A stretch of 9,351 bases of DNA. Origin: JAAFHB01 sp037133495 (lineage in GTDB: Bacteria; Bacteroidota; Bacteroidia; Bacteroidales; Prolixibacteraceae). The stretch spans positions 1-9,351 of the forward strand of contig JBAXOA010000144.1 in NCBI GenBank assembly GCA_037133495.1. The letters run 5' to 3'. Every line of letters starts with the position of its first letter. Positions within the stretch are counted from its first letter, which is position 1. The notes below the pieces were generated by a model that saw nothing but the letters and a program-made list of their open reading frames with translations, was not told where the DNA came from and searched no databases. This document shows positions 1-6,444 of this stretch, one piece after another. Made by a program: the position numbers and the translations under genes.

Positions 1-37
1 AAGAGCCCTGCTGATCTGATCAGCAGGGCTCTTTTTT
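1..37 (+). terminator. Rho-independent terminator of an upstream gene outside the window
   Basis: Positions 1-16 are perfectly complementary to 18-33, giving a GC-rich stem around a small loop near 15-19. A run of T follows at 32-37. This is a classic intrinsic terminator on the + strand and marks the end of a gene left of the window. The A residues at the left end could let it also work on the minus strand, but the sequence beyond position 1 is not visible. Confidence 0.85.
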
Positions 38-299
38 GATAAGATGTGCCCGTTAAAGACCCAAATAGGTGAATGCGCTAATCCTTAACACACCGGACAG
101 CCATTCCTGCAGTTTTTTCAATTTGTTTGATTGATTGTCCCTTCATTATTGCCCTTCTTACAGCCGAAACAAAATACAGCATAAAAAGTGATCCAGATCA
201 ATCCTGTATTTTTATAGTTCAATTTCTTTTGATATTGATTTAAATATCAAAGATAATCTTTTAAGACAATCACAATACAATCTTGATTGATGAATATAA
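38..299. other. Non-coding AT-rich intergenic region before cysD
   Basis: No convincing gene lies between the upstream terminator and cysD. The only open stretch I could translate with any family-like flavour is a 34-codon minus-strand reading (start 182, stop at 78). It contains AIMKGQSIKQIEKTAG and could be a fragment of a helix-turn-helix segment, but it is too short to call. From about 200 on, the DNA becomes strongly AT-rich and carries two inverted repeats, listed separately. No riboswitch or T-box architecture was recognised. Confidence 0.5.
228..251. repeat. 9-bp inverted repeat upstream of cysD
   Basis: TTTGATATT (228-236) is perfectly repeated in inverse orientation at 243-251, with a 6-nt spacer. 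It lies about 75 bp upstream of the candidate cysD -7 element. It could be an operator for a dimeric regulator of sulfate assimilation or an AT-rich hairpin. With this base composition chance is also possible. The role is inference only. Confidence 0.4.
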
Positions 300-305
300 T
301 TGTCT
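264..305. repeat. Spaced 7-bp inverted repeat overlapping the cysD promoter
   Basis: AGACAAT at 264-270 is matched by its exact reverse complement ATTGTCT at 299-305. The right arm covers the putative -33 TTG of the cysD promoter (300-302). That placement would suit a repressor or looped operator, but seven-base arms in AT-rich DNA are weak evidence. Confidence 0.3.
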
Positions 306-333
306 GAAAATTTCGTGAGATTGATTACTTTTG
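300..333 (+). promoter_or_regulatory. Candidate Bacteroidota promoter for cysDN
   Basis: TACTTTTG at 326-333 matches the Bacteroidota -7 consensus TAnnTTTG at all fixed positions. A TTG at 300-302 could serve as the -33 element, although its spacing (23 nt) is on the long side. Transcription would start near 338-342, leaving a leader of roughly 70 nt before the cysD ATG at 409. This also rules out translation starting from the TTG at 331. Confidence 0.45.
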
Positions 334-408
334 TCGCTCGTTTGTTTCATGATTCGTAAATGCGTTTATGAATGCCGACGGGAATTAATTTTAGTGAAAT
401 CATCTAAT

Positions 409-1314
409 ATGGAGCAACATAGAATAAACCATTTGCAAGAGCTTGAAGCAGAATCAATTTTTGTTTTACGCGAAGTGGTTGCACAATTTGAAAGACCGGT
501 AATGCTTTTTTCCGGCGGAAAAGACTCGATAGTTATGTTTCATCTTGCATGGAAGGCTTTTCACCCTTTGAAAGTTCCTTTCCCCTTGATGCATATAGAT
601 ACAGGTCACAATTTTGAAGAGACCATCAAATACCGCGACGATCTGGCCGAAAATACAGGTACAAGACTGATCGTTAAGTATGTGCAGGATTCAATTGACA
701 ATGGAAGGGCTACAGAGGAGAAAGGGTTGAATGCGAGTCGTAATGTACTGCAGACCGTAACGCTTCTTGATGCACTCGAAGAATTGAAATTTGATTGTGC
801 CATGGGAGGCGGCCGGCGCGATGAAGAGAAAGCCAGGGCAAAAGAACGTTTTTTCTCCCATCGTGACGAATTTGGGCAATGGGATCCAAAGAATCAGCGT
901 CCTGAACTTTGGAATCTTTTCAACGGAGCTAAGCATATGGGCGAACATTTCAGAGTATTTCCGATCAGTAACTGGACTGAAATGGATGTCTGGCAATATA
1001 TCCTGATGGAAAATATTGAGATGCCAAGTTTGTATTTTACACATGAGCGTGAAGTATTTTGCCGCGACGGCGCCTGGATGGCAAGCGCCCCTTTTATGCA
1101 ATTGAAGCCAAATGAAAAACTCGAGATCAAAAATGTCCGTTGCCGGACTATTGGCGACATTACCTGTACCGGAGTGACCCTTTCGGAGGCGAATACCCTC
1201 GAAGATATCATTCAGGAAGTAGCAGCGAGCCGTGTCACAGAAAGAGGCAGCAGATCTGATGATAAACGCTCGGAAGCCGCGATGGAAGACCGCAAACGCG
1301 AGGGATATTTTTAA
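409..1314 (+). CDS. cysD: Sulfate adenylyltransferase subunit 2 (CysD)
   Basis: This is the small catalytic subunit of ATP sulfurylase. It forms adenosine 5'-phosphosulfate (APS) and pyrophosphate from ATP and sulfate in the cytoplasm, driven by the CysN GTPase. The 301-residue product has the expected family length. The PP-loop SGGKDS is at residues 35-40. IDTGHNFEE (63-71) and GGGRRDEEKARAKER (133-147) are typical PAPS-reductase/CysD-family signatures. The C-terminus ends in the usual AMEDRKREGYF. The reading frame stays open back to a TTG at 331, but the ATG at 409 is chosen because the protein then begins like known CysD proteins (MEQHRINHLQELEAESIFVLRE) and because the candidate promoter overlaps 331. 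The cysN start follows 18 nt after the stop, so the two genes are surely one operon. No other sulfate-assimilation gene is visible in the window. Confidence 0.96.
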   Translation: MEQHRINHLQELEAESIFVLREVVAQFERPVMLFSGGKDSIVMFHLAWKAFHPLKVPFPLMHIDTGHNFEETIKYRDDLAENTGTRLIVKYVQDSIDNGRATEEKGLNASRNVLQTVTLLDALEELKFDCAMGGGRRDEEKARAKERFFSHRDEFGQWDPKNQRPELWNLFNGAKHMGEHFRVFPISNWTEMDVWQYILMENIEMPSLYFTHEREVFCRDGAWMASAPFMQLKPNEKLEIKNVRCRTIGDITCTGVTLSEANTLEDIIQEVAASRVTERGSRSDDKRSEAAMEDRKREGYF

Positions 1315-1332
1315 TTTAATTGATCATTATAT

Positions 1333-2604
1333 ATGTCTGGAAAAGAACACGGATATCTCGATATGGAATTACTGCGGTTTACCACTGCAGGAAGTGTTGA
1401 CGATGGGAAAAGCACCCTTATCGGGAGGCTTTTATATGATAGTAAAGCAATTTTTGAAGACCAGATGGAAGCTTTGGAGCTTGCCAGTATTAACCGTGGC
1501 GGCGAAGAAGTTAACCTTGCATTGCTGACTGACGGACTTCGGGCCGAACGCGAGCAAGGGATTACGATTGATGTGGCGTACCGCTATTTCGCTACTCCTA
1601 AACGGAAATTTATTATTGCCGATACTCCGGGGCATATTCAATATACCCGTAATATGGTTACCGGAGCCTCCACCGCAAATGCCGCGGTGATTCTGGTTGA
1701 TGCCCGTAACGGAGTGATCGAACAGACCAGGCGTCATGCCTATATTGCAGCTTTACTGAATATTCCTCATGTTCTGGTCTGCGTAAACAAGATGGATCTG
1801 GTCGGTTACGATCAGCAGGTTTTTGAAACGATTAAAGCCGATTTTATTCAGGTTGCCGGAAGACTCGATCATCAGGATATTCATTTCCTGCCTATTAGCG
1901 CTAAATTAGGCGATAATGTGGTTGACGAATCAACGAATATGCCTTGGTATACAGGAGCTACTTTTCTGGGATTACTCGAAATGCTGCCTGTCGGACAGGA
2001 TTGGAACCAGAAAGATCCGCGCTTCCCTGTACAATACGTAATACGTCCGATATCAGACGAATACCACGACTATCGCGGTTATGCAGGACGTGTTGCGAGC
2101 GGTGTTTTCAAAGTAGGACAAGAAGTCGTTGTGCTGCCAGGCGGTCAAAAAACAACCATTGAGGCGATCGATTTTGCCGGTAAAAGCCTGGAATATGCGT
2201 TTCCTCCCCAATCGGTTACCATCAGACTCACCGATGAGATTGATGTCAGCAGAGGATCTATGATTGTAGATGCCATTAATCAGCCGCAACAATCGCAGGA
2301 GATCGATTTGATGGTATGCTGGCTAAACGAAAAACCACTTGTTGTTCGGGGAAAATACTCGATTAAGCATAATTCAAATGAGCTGCGTTGCATTATTACT
2401 GAGGTAAAATATAAAGTGAATATCAATACCACAGAAGAGATTCACGACGATTTAAGTGTTGGATTGAATGAAATAGCAAAAATTACCATTAAAACTACGA
2501 AGCCACTGTTTTTCGATCCTTACAAGAAAAACCGCGACACAGGAAGTCTGATCCTGATCGATGAAGCCACAAACAATGTGGTGGGAGCGGGGATGATTCT
2601 GTAA
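1333..2604 (+). CDS. cysN: Sulfate adenylyltransferase subunit 1, GTPase (CysN)
   Basis: This is the regulatory GTPase subunit of ATP sulfurylase. GTP hydrolysis is coupled to APS synthesis by CysD. The translation-factor-type GTPase motifs are all present: P-loop GSVDDGKST (20-28), the switch I region REQGITIDVAYRYF (73-86), DTPGH (97-101), NKMD (152-155) and SAK (189-191). Beta-barrel domains resembling EF-Tu domains 2 and 3 follow, from about residue 230 to the end at 423. There is no C-terminal APS kinase (CysC) fusion, so PAPS formation or APS reduction must be encoded elsewhere. The length is shorter than enterobacterial CysN (about 475 aa), and no motif is missing. ATG 1333 is used because it lies just after cysD. 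An internal Met at residue 11 is a possible alternative start. No clear terminator follows before the next promoter. Confidence 0.96.
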   Translation: MSGKEHGYLDMELLRFTTAGSVDDGKSTLIGRLLYDSKAIFEDQMEALELASINRGGEEVNLALLTDGLRAEREQGITIDVAYRYFATPKRKFIIADTPGHIQYTRNMVTGASTANAAVILVDARNGVIEQTRRHAYIAALLNIPHVLVCVNKMDLVGYDQQVFETIKADFIQVAGRLDHQDIHFLPISAKLGDNVVDESTNMPWYTGATFLGLLEMLPVGQDWNQKDPRFPVQYVIRPISDEYHDYRGYAGRVASGVFKVGQEVVVLPGGQKTTIEAIDFAGKSLEYAFPPQSVTIRLTDEIDVSRGSMIVDAINQPQQSQEIDLMVCWLNEKPLVVRGKYSIKHNSNELRCIITEVKYKVNINTTEEIHDDLSVGLNEIAKITIKTTKPLFFDPYKKNRDTGSLILIDEATNNVVGAGMIL

Positions 2605-2614
2605 ATTAAATCGA

Positions 2615-2643
2615 TTGAGGGAATTAAAAAAACTGTAAATTTG
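2615..2643 (+). promoter_or_regulatory. Candidate Bacteroidota promoter for the toxin-antitoxin pair
   Basis: TAAATTTG at 2636-2643 fits TAnnTTTG exactly, and a TTG lies at 2615-2617 with an 18-nt spacer. It sits between the cysN stop (2604) and the antitoxin ATG (2675). The toxin-antitoxin cassette therefore likely has its own transcript with a leader of about 25-30 nt, rather than depending on cysDN read-through. Confidence 0.55.
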
Positions 2644-2674
2644 GGCTATTAATTGGACATTAAAATCATTTATC

Positions 2675-2905
2675 ATGACACGTCAGGATATAATAGAACG
2701 AACGGTTCAGGCTATAAACCAACTTCCGCAAGACAAAGCTTCTGAAATATCAGATTTTGCCGACTTTATTACTAAAAAATATGAAGAGCAATTACTAACT
2801 GATGGAATTCAGCAGTTAGTAACGGAGAGCAAATCTTTCAGCTTTTTAAATGAGGAAGAAGATCTATATTCGTTAAATGACTTGAAAGAAAGATACAATG
2901 AATAA
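2675..2905 (+). CDS. Putative type II antitoxin, DUF2281-like
   Basis: The 76-residue acidic protein probably binds and neutralises the adjacent MazF/PemK-like toxin and may autoregulate the operon. The N-terminal part contains AINQLPQDKASEISDFADFI (about residues 13-32). This resembles the LP-(x)-(K/E)-x-x-E-(V/I)-x-D-F-(V/A)-(E/D)-F helical segment of DUF2281 and related antitoxins. The C-terminus FLNEEEDLYSLNDLKERYNE is a typical short toxin-wrapping tail in these Bacteroidota pairs. The stop overlaps the toxin start by 8 nt (ATGAATAA), the usual translational coupling of such cassettes. The DNA is visibly richer in A+T than cysDN, consistent with horizontal acquisition. The frame is complete and undamaged. 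The pairing is well supported by context, but the exact family name is from memory of the pattern. Confidence 0.7.
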   Translation: MTRQDIIERTVQAINQLPQDKASEISDFADFITKKYEEQLLTDGIQQLVTESKSFSFLNEEEDLYSLNDLKERYNE

Positions 2906-3230
2906 AGGTGATATTGTGCTTATTCCTTTCCCATTTACTGATTTAACTGGTAATAAACTAAGACCTGCTGTCGTTTTAATTGATACGGATTATGACCTGA
3001 TAGTTAGCTTTATTACCACACAACTTAAATGGAAAGAGACAAATGATCTGGATCTTTTGCCTTCAAGTGAGAACGGAATTAAGAAAGATTCTCATTCAAG
3101 TTTGTGTATAAAAAAGAGAGACCAGACTGGCCTCTCTTTTTGCAATATATTGATTTGTATTTTAGAGTTTTATTCCCAGCGTAAATACCAGCTCACTGTT
3201 GCTCCTTTGGTATTTTACCGGGTCATTTGA
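2898..3230 (+). CDS. MazF/PemK-like endoribonuclease toxin, C-terminally degraded (probable pseudogene)
   Basis: Family members are mRNA interferases that cleave cellular RNA and are held inactive by their antitoxin. Residues 1-65 look like a good MazF/PemK N-terminus. KGDIVLIPFPFTDLTGNKLRPAVVL carries the conserved Arg of the GxxRPAVVL motif (R22), and the strand SFITTQ carries the conserved Thr/Ser region. NGIKKDS follows at 59-65. After that the reading (HSSLCIKKRDQTG...) has no family resemblance. The frame crosses the terminator at 3111-3141 and ends antisense within the last 69 nt of the convergent barrel gene. A shifted reading from 3091 gives LIQVCV then a stop at 3109. That better resembles the expected SLIxxxK continuation and suggests a 2-nt loss in a CT-rich spot. 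Either way about 45 C-terminal residues normally present are missing, so the gene is probably inactive. An intact 110-aa ORF remains, so it is listed as a CDS. Confidence 0.6.
   Translation: MNKGDIVLIPFPFTDLTGNKLRPAVVLIDTDYDLIVSFITTQLKWKETNDLDLLPSSENGIKKDSHSSLCIKKRDQTGLSFCNILICILEFYSQRKYQLTVAPLVFYRVI
3111..3141 (-). terminator. Terminator of the OmpP1-like gene, possibly bidirectional
   Basis: Positions 3111-3125 pair with 3127-3141, a 15-bp stem with one imperfect position (3121 with 3131). On the minus strand that position becomes a G-U wobble, and on the plus strand an A-C mismatch. The hairpin is therefore best formed in minus-strand RNA. There it lies 20 nt after the stop of the barrel gene (3162) and ends in a run of T. 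It also lies inside the degraded toxin frame. Confidence 0.8.
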
Positions 3231-4679
3231 CGAACTTACCTGGTAGATGTAGCTGTAATCTGTTTTTCTGCCTAAGCTGTACGACACATCAAATGTAACA
3301 TTGTTAACGCGGTATCCGAATCCTGCGTTAATGGTGTTGTAACTCCAGTTGGCATTTGGCTGCGCCATATTATTGATCATCGTTTTATAAGGATTTCCGA
3401 ATAATTCGTAGCCTGCCCGCAGACTCAGCGCTTCAGTAGGCTTGATTTCACCACCAATGTGCAGATTACTTACCGAACGGTAAATATTCTTGATATCTGT
3501 ATTCTCGAATGAGAAATTATAGCCGTCGCGACCAGTTCTGAACTTTATATTTGAATAGTCAATATATTCATAATCAAAAGATATCATTCCTTTTTTCCCG
3601 AATTGGTACGCCAGACTTCCAATTGCTTTCATCGGAGTATCCATTTTGTACCCATAATCGCCAAGAGGTGATTCTGCTTTATGATTTCCATTTGCATTTG
3701 CACTTACAAATTTTAAATTGGAAGACAGTACCGAACTATACTCCTCTTTCATGTCGAAGAAGGTTGAAGTATGAATGGCCACACCAAGTCTTAATGCTGG
3801 TACCGGCCGGTAGATAGCTCCCAGTTTTAGATTGTAGCCAAAACCGCGGGTACGTGTAGTGCTGTAATAATCAAAATTTCCGAATTCTCCATCCTCGCCA
3901 AAAGTGGCAGATTCGTTGTAATAAAGGTCTTGCATTCCAATCGTTGCGCCAAGGTATAACTGATGATTGAAATTAGCTCCGAATGAGGCAACATATTCGT
4001 TGAGATATCCCTCTTTATTTAAAGTCAGGTTCTGATTGACCAGTTCATTGGGAAGCAAGATCGACTGATAGGAATTGCCCATTCCGTTTGCATCAGGATT
4101 TGCCACGTCGATAAGGTAATTTTCCCATGCCAGCTTGCTCTCCCATGGAGTTCCATTGCTGTATGGTTTATTCTCGTCAAGAAGATTATTGCTGTTGATG
4201 CCATTTGTATTTTCAGCAAAAGCATCCATTCTTGAATGAGGTGAGCCATTCTTGCCAACCGACATAGTCTGGTTAAAATTACTGAGCTTATTAAATCCGA
4301 TTCCGAAATTAAAGGAAACTAATCCGGAACCTCCGGCCTGAACAGGTGTTGCCAGTACATAACCGAAGTTGCGAAAATTAAAGCTGTTACTACGGTCGCT
4401 TGTGATCTGATTCTGATAGGTAGCATCAGTACTGTTCATCCCAAGTACATTGAGAGAAGTAGACACTTCAGACTTGAGATAGACACCAATACCCGCCGGA
4501 TTGATACTTAATGAAGAGAAATCTCCTCCGATGGCTCCAAAGGCATTTCCCATTGCTTTTGACCGGGCAGTTGAACCATAATTTTGTTGCGAAAAAATTA
4601 AAGCCTGATCGACATATTGACCAAAGGACAGGGTTATCAATCCTGCAATTGCAAATAGGGTTAGTAATATCTTTTTCAT
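3162..4679 (-). CDS. OmpP1/FadL-family outer membrane protein
   Basis: This is a predicted outer-membrane beta-barrel of the FadL/OmpP1/TodX superfamily, whose known members take up long-chain fatty acids or other hydrophobic compounds. Bacteroidota homologues are often labelled 'hemin receptor' without proof. The chosen start gives a signal peptide (MKKILLTLFAIAGLITLSFG, cleavage near G20/Q21). The frame is open to 4724, but the extra 15 residues would precede this signal and are unlikely. The mature N-terminus carries GSTARSKAMGNAFGAIGGDFSSLSINPAG, with the family NPAG motif at 60-63. It corresponds to the FadL N-terminal hatch segment. Many alternating polar/aromatic strands follow to the C-terminal strand SELVFTLGIKL. 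The length of 505 aa is usual. It lies 104 nt downstream of the lipoprotein gene on the same strand with no clear terminator or promoter between, so co-transcription is likely. The substrate cannot be read from sequence. Confidence 0.85.
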   Translation of the reverse strand: MKKILLTLFAIAGLITLSFGQYVDQALIFSQQNYGSTARSKAMGNAFGAIGGDFSSLSINPAGIGVYLKSEVSTSLNVLGMNSTDATYQNQITSDRSNSFNFRNFGYVLATPVQAGGSGLVSFNFGIGFNKLSNFNQTMSVGKNGSPHSRMDAFAENTNGINSNNLLDENKPYSNGTPWESKLAWENYLIDVANPDANGMGNSYQSILLPNELVNQNLTLNKEGYLNEYVASFGANFNHQLYLGATIGMQDLYYNESATFGEDGEFGNFDYYSTTRTRGFGYNLKLGAIYRPVPALRLGVAIHTSTFFDMKEEYSSVLSSNLKFVSANANGNHKAESPLGDYGYKMDTPMKAIGSLAYQFGKKGMISFDYEYIDYSNIKFRTGRDGYNFSFENTDIKNIYRSVSNLHIGGEIKPTEALSLRAGYELFGNPYKTMINNMAQPNANWSYNTINAGFGYRVNNVTFDVSYSLGRKTDYSYIYQVSSSNDPVKYQRSNSELVFTLGIKL

Positions 4680-4783
4680 TTTTATATAATTTTTAGATGG
4701 TTGGATGAAATTCGAATCGTTCATTCAAGACTCGTTTTAGAACCAATATTTTCTTTGTGGCTTAAGATTTGTGCCGCAGTCTT

Positions 4784-6337
4784 TTAATGTCTGCGTCCGG
4801 ATCCGCCGCCGCCACCACTGCTGCTTCCGCTGCTGCTTCCACTGCTGCTACCACTGCTGCTTCCGCCTCCGCCTCCGCCACCGGAGAATGATGATCCACT
4901 GCTATTTGAAGGGCTGCTTTGATAAGTGCTGCCACTGGAAGTTCCGCTGCTTCTTGAAGGCGTACTCGCAGGTGCACTGTAGCTGGAACCGCTTGAACTG
5001 CTGGAGCTTGATCCTCTTTGATAAGAACTGCCTGAGGATGATCTTCCGGAAGTTGCAGGGCTGGATGAACTCTGACTCTGTGGCCTTGAATAACGGTTTA
5101 CAGGATCACTTCCCGACTGTGCCGAAGAAGATGGTCTGGTGTATTGACGGGTTGTCCCGCTATTGTAATTTGACTGAATATTTGTTCTTGGTCTCGAATA
5201 AGTAGGTGTATAAGTTTGCGTATTGCCTGATGATGAACTTTGTCTGACCCCCTGATTGCCTTGAGCTGGTGATGCTACCCTTTGCTGTGAAATTCCGGAA
5301 GACTGACTTCTGCGCAGATTGGTCATGATTTCTGTGTTTCTGGTTCTTCCGGTCTGACCCGAAACGTTCGTTCCTGAGTTTCTGTTGAGATTTGGATTAA
5401 CGGTGTAACGTGTACCGGCCTGACGGGTTGAACCTGTTCCTGCTGTTCCTGCTGCCTGCCGTCCTGTTGTTGTTCCTCCATTATTAATAACACCTGATGA
5501 TCTGCCATTCAGCGTACGGCCTCCTGAATTTACAGCCGATGATGATGAGCCAAATGCGGCGCTTCTCGATCCTCCATATCTTACTGCATTCGAGCGACCG
5601 GCTCCGGTTTGGTTTTGCCGTCCAAAGTAGCGTTCGCGGGAATTGATACCTGTACCTCCCCATAAGCCGCCACCGTAGCCGCCACCATATCCCATACCAT
5701 AATAACCGCCGTATCCTCCGTAACCACCATAACCGTAGTATCCGCCATATCCGCCGTAGCCGTAATATCCGCCGCCCCATCCGCCAAAGGGATACCATGG
5801 ATCGTACCAGCCGCCATAACCACCGTAACCGCCGTAACCCATGCCGTAACCCATGCCGTAACCCATGCCGCCGTATCCGCCAAATCCTAAGCCCCAGTTA
5901 AAACCCCATCCCGGTGAATAATACGAATCCCAGTAAGGATCATAGGCATAAGGATTATAAAAAGTTCTGATACGGGTTGTATAACTGATGTCCTCATCAT
6001 CATTGTAATTATCGATAAAGAATTTTGCCTCCTCATCCGATTCATAAGTGGTGTCAGCTTCTGTTGCACCATCATTGAAGGCATAACTATCGCTTTTGTC
6101 ATTCTTTAGATAGTTGTCAACGATCTTTCCTGCCTCATCCTGCCGCAATCCGGAGATGGTCGTCGACCGCCTGACCGGCTGTTCCTGTTGTGGAATATCA
6201 CTCACAATAACAGGCGGATGATCGCCCGGCGAATAATAAATATCGTCGGAATAACTACTTGACGTAACCATAGAGCCTGTTGTGCAGGCACTTGCGATAA
6301 GTGCGATGGCTGAGAGCAGTTTGACATTTGTTTTCAT
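4784..6337 (-). CDS. Gly/Tyr- and Ser/Gly-rich low-complexity lipoprotein
   Basis: The function is unknown. The N-terminus is a short lipoprotein signal with a lipobox-like ASAC at residues 15-18, so the protein is probably acylated at C18 and envelope-anchored. Residues 19-142 are acidic and Tyr-rich (DDIYYSPGDHPPV near 31, then a segment with DEAGKIVDNYLKND). Residues about 143-230 are almost entirely Gly, Tyr, Met and Trp in GYGG/MGYG units. From about 240 to the end (517) the chain is rich in Ser, Gly, Thr, Arg and Gln. It finishes with SSSG units, a poly-Gly stretch and SGRRH. Similar Bacteroidota proteins have been labelled 'vitellogenin II precursor' because of composition only, and I would not infer that function. 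The DNA repeats beneath are in-frame 12-bp units. It lies upstream of the OmpP1-like gene and divergent from proS. A structural, adhesive or disordered surface role is plausible but unproven. Confidence 0.8.
   Translation of the reverse strand: MKTNVKLLSAIALIASACTTGSMVTSSSYSDDIYYSPGDHPPVIVSDIPQQEQPVRRSTTISGLRQDEAGKIVDNYLKNDKSDSYAFNDGATEADTTYESDEEAKFFIDNYNDDEDISYTTRIRTFYNPYAYDPYWDSYYSPGWGFNWGLGFGGYGGMGYGMGYGMGYGGYGGYGGWYDPWYPFGGWGGGYYGYGGYGGYYGYGGYGGYGGYYGMGYGGGYGGGLWGGTGINSRERYFGRQNQTGAGRSNAVRYGGSRSAAFGSSSSAVNSGGRTLNGRSSGVINNGGTTTGRQAAGTAGTGSTRQAGTRYTVNPNLNRNSGTNVSGQTGRTRNTEIMTNLRRSQSSGISQQRVASPAQGNQGVRQSSSSGNTQTYTPTYSRPRTNIQSNYNSGTTRQYTRPSSSAQSGSDPVNRYSRPQSQSSSSPATSGRSSSGSSYQRGSSSSSSSGSSYSAPASTPSRSSGTSSGSTYQSSPSNSSGSSFSGGGGGGGSSSGSSSGSSSGSSSGGGGGSGRRH
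4815..4862 (-). repeat. Four 12-bp tandem units encoding SSSG-type repeats
   Basis: Four 12-bp units (4815-4826, 4827-4838, 4839-4850, 4851-4862) differ from CCACTGCTGCTT at no more than one base each. On the coding strand they give repeated Ser-Ser-Ser-Gly near the C-terminus of the lipoprotein. The 12-bp period keeps the frame, so copy-number change would alter length rather than switch expression off. Confidence 0.8.
5831..5866 (-). repeat. Three perfect 12-bp tandem units encoding MGYG
   Basis: GCCGTAACCCAT is repeated three times without a mismatch at 5831-5842, 5843-5854 and 5855-5866. It encodes Met-Gly-Tyr-Gly three times, residues 158-169 of the lipoprotein. Identity at the DNA level, including wobble bases, points to recent slippage or duplication. 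The surrounding 5640-5890 is made of related but diverged GGTTAC/GGATAC units. Confidence 0.9.
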
Positions 6338-6378
6338 GATTTGTTATTTTTTATATTAAAAAATCCCTGAACTTTTCG

Positions 6379-6386
6379 TTATTTTG
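6379..6386 (+). promoter_or_regulatory. Possible -7 element for proS
   Basis: TTATTTTG differs from TAnnTTTG by one base and lies about 50 nt before the proS ATG. No good -33 box is seen at normal spacing, so this is a weak call. Confidence 0.25.
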
Positions 6387-6411
6387 CGTATCGATTTCGT
6401 CGATTCTAATG

Positions 6412-6444
6412 CAAATATTATACCAAAAAATCAATAATGGCAAA
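6412..6444 (-). promoter_or_regulatory. Candidate promoter for the lipoprotein gene
   Basis: Read on the minus strand, AATATTTG (6419 down to 6412) is one base off TAnnTTTG. A TTTG lies at 6444 down to 6441 with a 21-nt spacer. A TATAAT hexamer overlaps the -7 area. Transcription would begin near 6405, giving a leader of about 65 nt to the ATG at 6337. The -33 box falls inside the first codons of proS, so the divergent promoters are tightly packed in the 99-bp gap. Confidence 0.35.

Noticed and set aside
331..408. N-terminal extension of CysD from a TTG start at 331
   Set aside because: The extension has no family resemblance, and the start codon overlaps the candidate -7 promoter element. 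Beginning at 409 gives the normal CysD length.
38..408. SAM-type or other riboswitch, or T-box, in the cysD leader
   Set aside because: The predicted leader is only about 70 nt, and no conserved riboswitch core or terminator/antiterminator pair was recognised.
4680..4724. 15-residue N-terminal extension of the OmpP1-like protein
   Set aside because: It would bury the clear signal peptide that starts at the Met encoded at 4679.
4771..5205. Plus-strand frame with a striking Cys-rich stretch resembling a metal-binding protein
   Set aside because: It is exactly antisense to the Ser/Gly-rich repeats of the lipoprotein. The Cys residues are only the reverse reading of GCAGC-type Ser/Gly codons.
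5581..5883. Ala/Thr/Met-rich minus-strand frames overlapping the Gly/Tyr region
   Set aside because: They are frame-shifted shadows of the low-complexity lipoprotein, with no start context or family resemblance.
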